Position numbers and translations under genes: made by a program. Under the pieces are notes generated by a model. The model was not told where the DNA came from and ran no database searches. It saw only the letters and a list, made by a program, of their open reading frames with translations. Positions 11,191-12,373 of a DNA stretch of 12,373 nucleotides are shown one piece after another. Source of the stretch: Actinomycetes bacterium (lineage in GTDB: Bacteria; Actinomycetota; Acidimicrobiia; Acidimicrobiales; Palsa-688). The stretch covers positions 1 to 12,373 of the forward strand of contig JAJZWW010000059.1 of the NCBI GenBank assembly GCA_021846485.1, in the 5' to 3' direction. Numbering within the stretch: position 1 is the first letter of the stretch; every line of letters begins with the position of its first letter.

Positions 11191-12373
11191 CTAGCGAGGC
11201 CCTCGTCCGGGGGGCGCCCAGGAGGGCTGGTAGTCACCGCCGGTGCCAGCCGCCGCCTCTCCGCCGGTTCTCGCTCCCTGCTCCCGTCCGTGCCCGTGTC
11301 CGTGCTCGGGCCCGTGTCCGTGCTCGGGCCGGGCCCACAGCCGGTCGTCGGCCGGAGCGCCGGGGTGGGCGGGCCACCCCGTAGGCGCCTCCATCCTGCT
11401 CTCCGGAGCGTCCCCCCAGGCTCCGCCCTCCACGCCCGGGAGGGCCGTCTCGGCTCCGGCGCGCTCGGGGACCCACCACCGGGCGACCAGCAGGACGGCC
11501 AGGGCCACCCCGGCGACCACCTCGACGTCGTACCACGGTCGCAGGTAGGCCCCGGTCACCGCGATGCCGAGGCGGTTGACCGACGCCGCCCCGAACAGGC
11601 TGTCGGCGAGGTGGGGGGGGTCGAGGCCGACCACCGCGGAGGACACCTGGCTGGCGACCGCGACGAGCACCCCGGCCCCGGCCAGGACGCCGAGGCGGGC
11701 TGGGCGCCAGGCGGCGGCCACGATCGGCACCACCGCCCACGCCACCGCGGCGACGAGCGTCCCGGCGACCACGGCCACCGGCCCGGTGAACGCCACCGGC
11801 TCGTCGAGGAACTGGGTCCGGCCGAACGCCCGGAAGACGACCTGGTAGCGGTCCCAGGCAGGCACCAGGGCCACGCCGAGCACGACCGCCACCGTCGCGG
11901 TCGCCAGCACCAGGTTGGCGGGATGTGCCCGCAGGACGGGCCGGCCCGGCGGCGATGCCGAGACGAGGAGCGCGACCACCGCTCCCGCGGCACCCGCGAC
12001 CCATCCGGCGGCCAGCAGCAGCAGTCCCGGCCCGGGTAACTCGGACACCCCGCCGACGGCGACGACGACCAGCCCGAGCTCGGCGAGGGCGAGCCCGGTG
12101 GCCAGGGCGCCGCCGGCCAGCCTGGTCCGGGCCGGCACCGCGAGGCCGGCGGCGACCACCCAGCCGGCGGCGAGCACGGCCTGGGAGACCACCGTCGACG
12201 TCGTAGCCGACATCGGGCCCAGCCCGCGCGCCTGGGGGAAGAACATGCAGACCACGTGCAGCAGCCCGGCGAGCCCGAGCGGCCCGGCCGCCGCGGCCGC
12301 CCACCAGTCGAGGCGGCCGGCGGCCTTCCGGTCGGCCCCGGGGGGCGGGGGGGGTGGCGGCGGGGGGAGGAAC
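11191..12373 (-). CDS. Multi-pass membrane protein with His-rich C-terminal tail (N-terminus beyond window)
   Basis: This gene enters from the right edge; 393 residues are visible. A run of nine prolines (after FL) and a basic stretch GADRKAAGRLDWW lead into the first helix. I count about eight hydrophobic segments, for example AGPLGLAGLLHVVCMFF, VVSQAVLAAGWVVAAGLAV, LATGLALAELGLVVVAVGG, AAGWVAGAAGAVVALLVSA, LVLATATVAVVLGVALVP, VAVVAGTLVAAVAWAVVPIV, LGVLAGAGVLVAVASQV and VEVVAGVALAVLLVARWW. Between helices 5 and 6 is DRYQVVFRAFGRTQFLDEP. The C-terminal 95 residues are hydrophilic, with PEHGHGPEHGHGHG, which could bind metal. I do not recognise the family. Frame choice rests on the helix pattern and on the tight link to the next gene; the overlapping frame at 11234-12304 gives only Arg/Gly-rich peptide. 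A shorter start at GTG 12255 is possible but would break the first helix. Confidence 0.75.
   Translation of the reverse strand, partial: FLPPPPPPPPPGADRKAAGRLDWWAAAAAGPLGLAGLLHVVCMFFPQARGLGPMSATTSTVVSQAVLAAGWVVAAGLAVPARTRLAGGALATGLALAELGLVVVAVGGVSELPGPGLLLLAAGWVAGAAGAVVALLVSASPPGRPVLRAHPANLVLATATVAVVLGVALVPAWDRYQVVFRAFGRTQFLDEPVAFTGPVAVVAGTLVAAVAWAVVPIVAAAWRPARLGVLAGAGVLVAVASQVSSAVVGLDPPHLADSLFGAASVNRLGIAVTGAYLRPWYDVEVVAGVALAVLLVARWWVPERAGAETALPGVEGGAWGDAPESRMEAPTGWPAHPGAPADDRLWARPEHGHGPEHGHGHGREQGARTGGEAAAGTGGDYQPSWAPPGRGPR
11293..11328. repeat. Perfect 2 x 18-bp tandem repeat inside membrane-protein tail
   Basis: The 18-mer CCCGTGTCCGTGCTCGGG is repeated exactly at 11293-11310 and 11311-11328. 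On the coding (minus) strand it encodes the duplicated PEHGHG units of the His-rich tail. Exact identity at the DNA level points to recent slippage duplication and possible length variation between strains. Confidence 0.8.

Noticed and set aside
11234..12304. 356-codon minus-strand frame overlapping the membrane protein
   Set aside because: It is Arg/Gly-rich without hydrophobic periodicity; the neighbouring frame has about eight membrane segments and ends next to the coupled gene.

Overview
The window is very GC-rich DNA with codon third positions dominated by G and C, GTG starts, SD-type ribosome binding sites, a tRNA-Asp/tRNA-Phe pair without encoded CCA, a Pro/Gly-rich membrane-anchored HtrA protease and a flotillin with a small NfeD-like partner. 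This points to a high-GC actinobacterium. The relaxase type and general style suggest something near Acidimicrobiia, but that placement is inference.

The left part (1 to about 3231) is the end of an integrated, probably mobilisable element. A MobF/TrwC-type relaxase is transcribed leftward and cut by the window edge. A 527-base divergent region follows that is visibly richer in A+T in its first half and holds hairpins suited to an oriT or regulatory site. Then come a small excisionase-like helix-turn-helix gene and a complete tyrosine integrase, both rightward. The integrase ends 139 bases before the 3' end of tRNA-Phe. Between them lie a tandem 10-base repeat resembling integrase arm sites, a GC hairpin and the tRNA terminator. 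The tRNA-Phe 3' end is the likely attachment site; the other element end is outside the window.

The middle (about 3200 to 5640) is chromosomal backbone on the minus strand: DUF2237 protein, a decayed ChrB-like gene, an NfeD-like OB-fold protein, a flotillin-like SPFH protein, tRNA-Asp, tRNA-Phe and a terminator. The NfeD-like and SPFH proteins form a membrane-microdomain type pair. The ChrB remnant keeps its first about 20 and last about 18 residues in different frames, so its middle was lost.

From 5713 to 7392 (or 7452) runs a minus-strand S1C serine protease with a proline-rich cytoplasmic tail, one membrane segment, a complete catalytic triad and a PDZ domain. It is divergent from a rightward two-gene operon at 7570-10229. 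The first gene fuses a ThuA-like domain to a Gfo/Idh/MocA oxidoreductase; the second, overlapping by four bases, is another Gfo/Idh/MocA protein with an unusual nucleotide-binding loop. A convergent leftward operon (12373-10288) holds a multi-pass membrane protein with a His-rich tail and a third Gfo/Idh/MocA protein. Three oxidoreductases of this fold, one joined to a ThuA-like domain, suggest sugar or polyol oxidation (perhaps keto-sugar chemistry), but substrates cannot be read from the sequence.

I see no CRISPR array, rRNA, insertion sequence or clear defence system.
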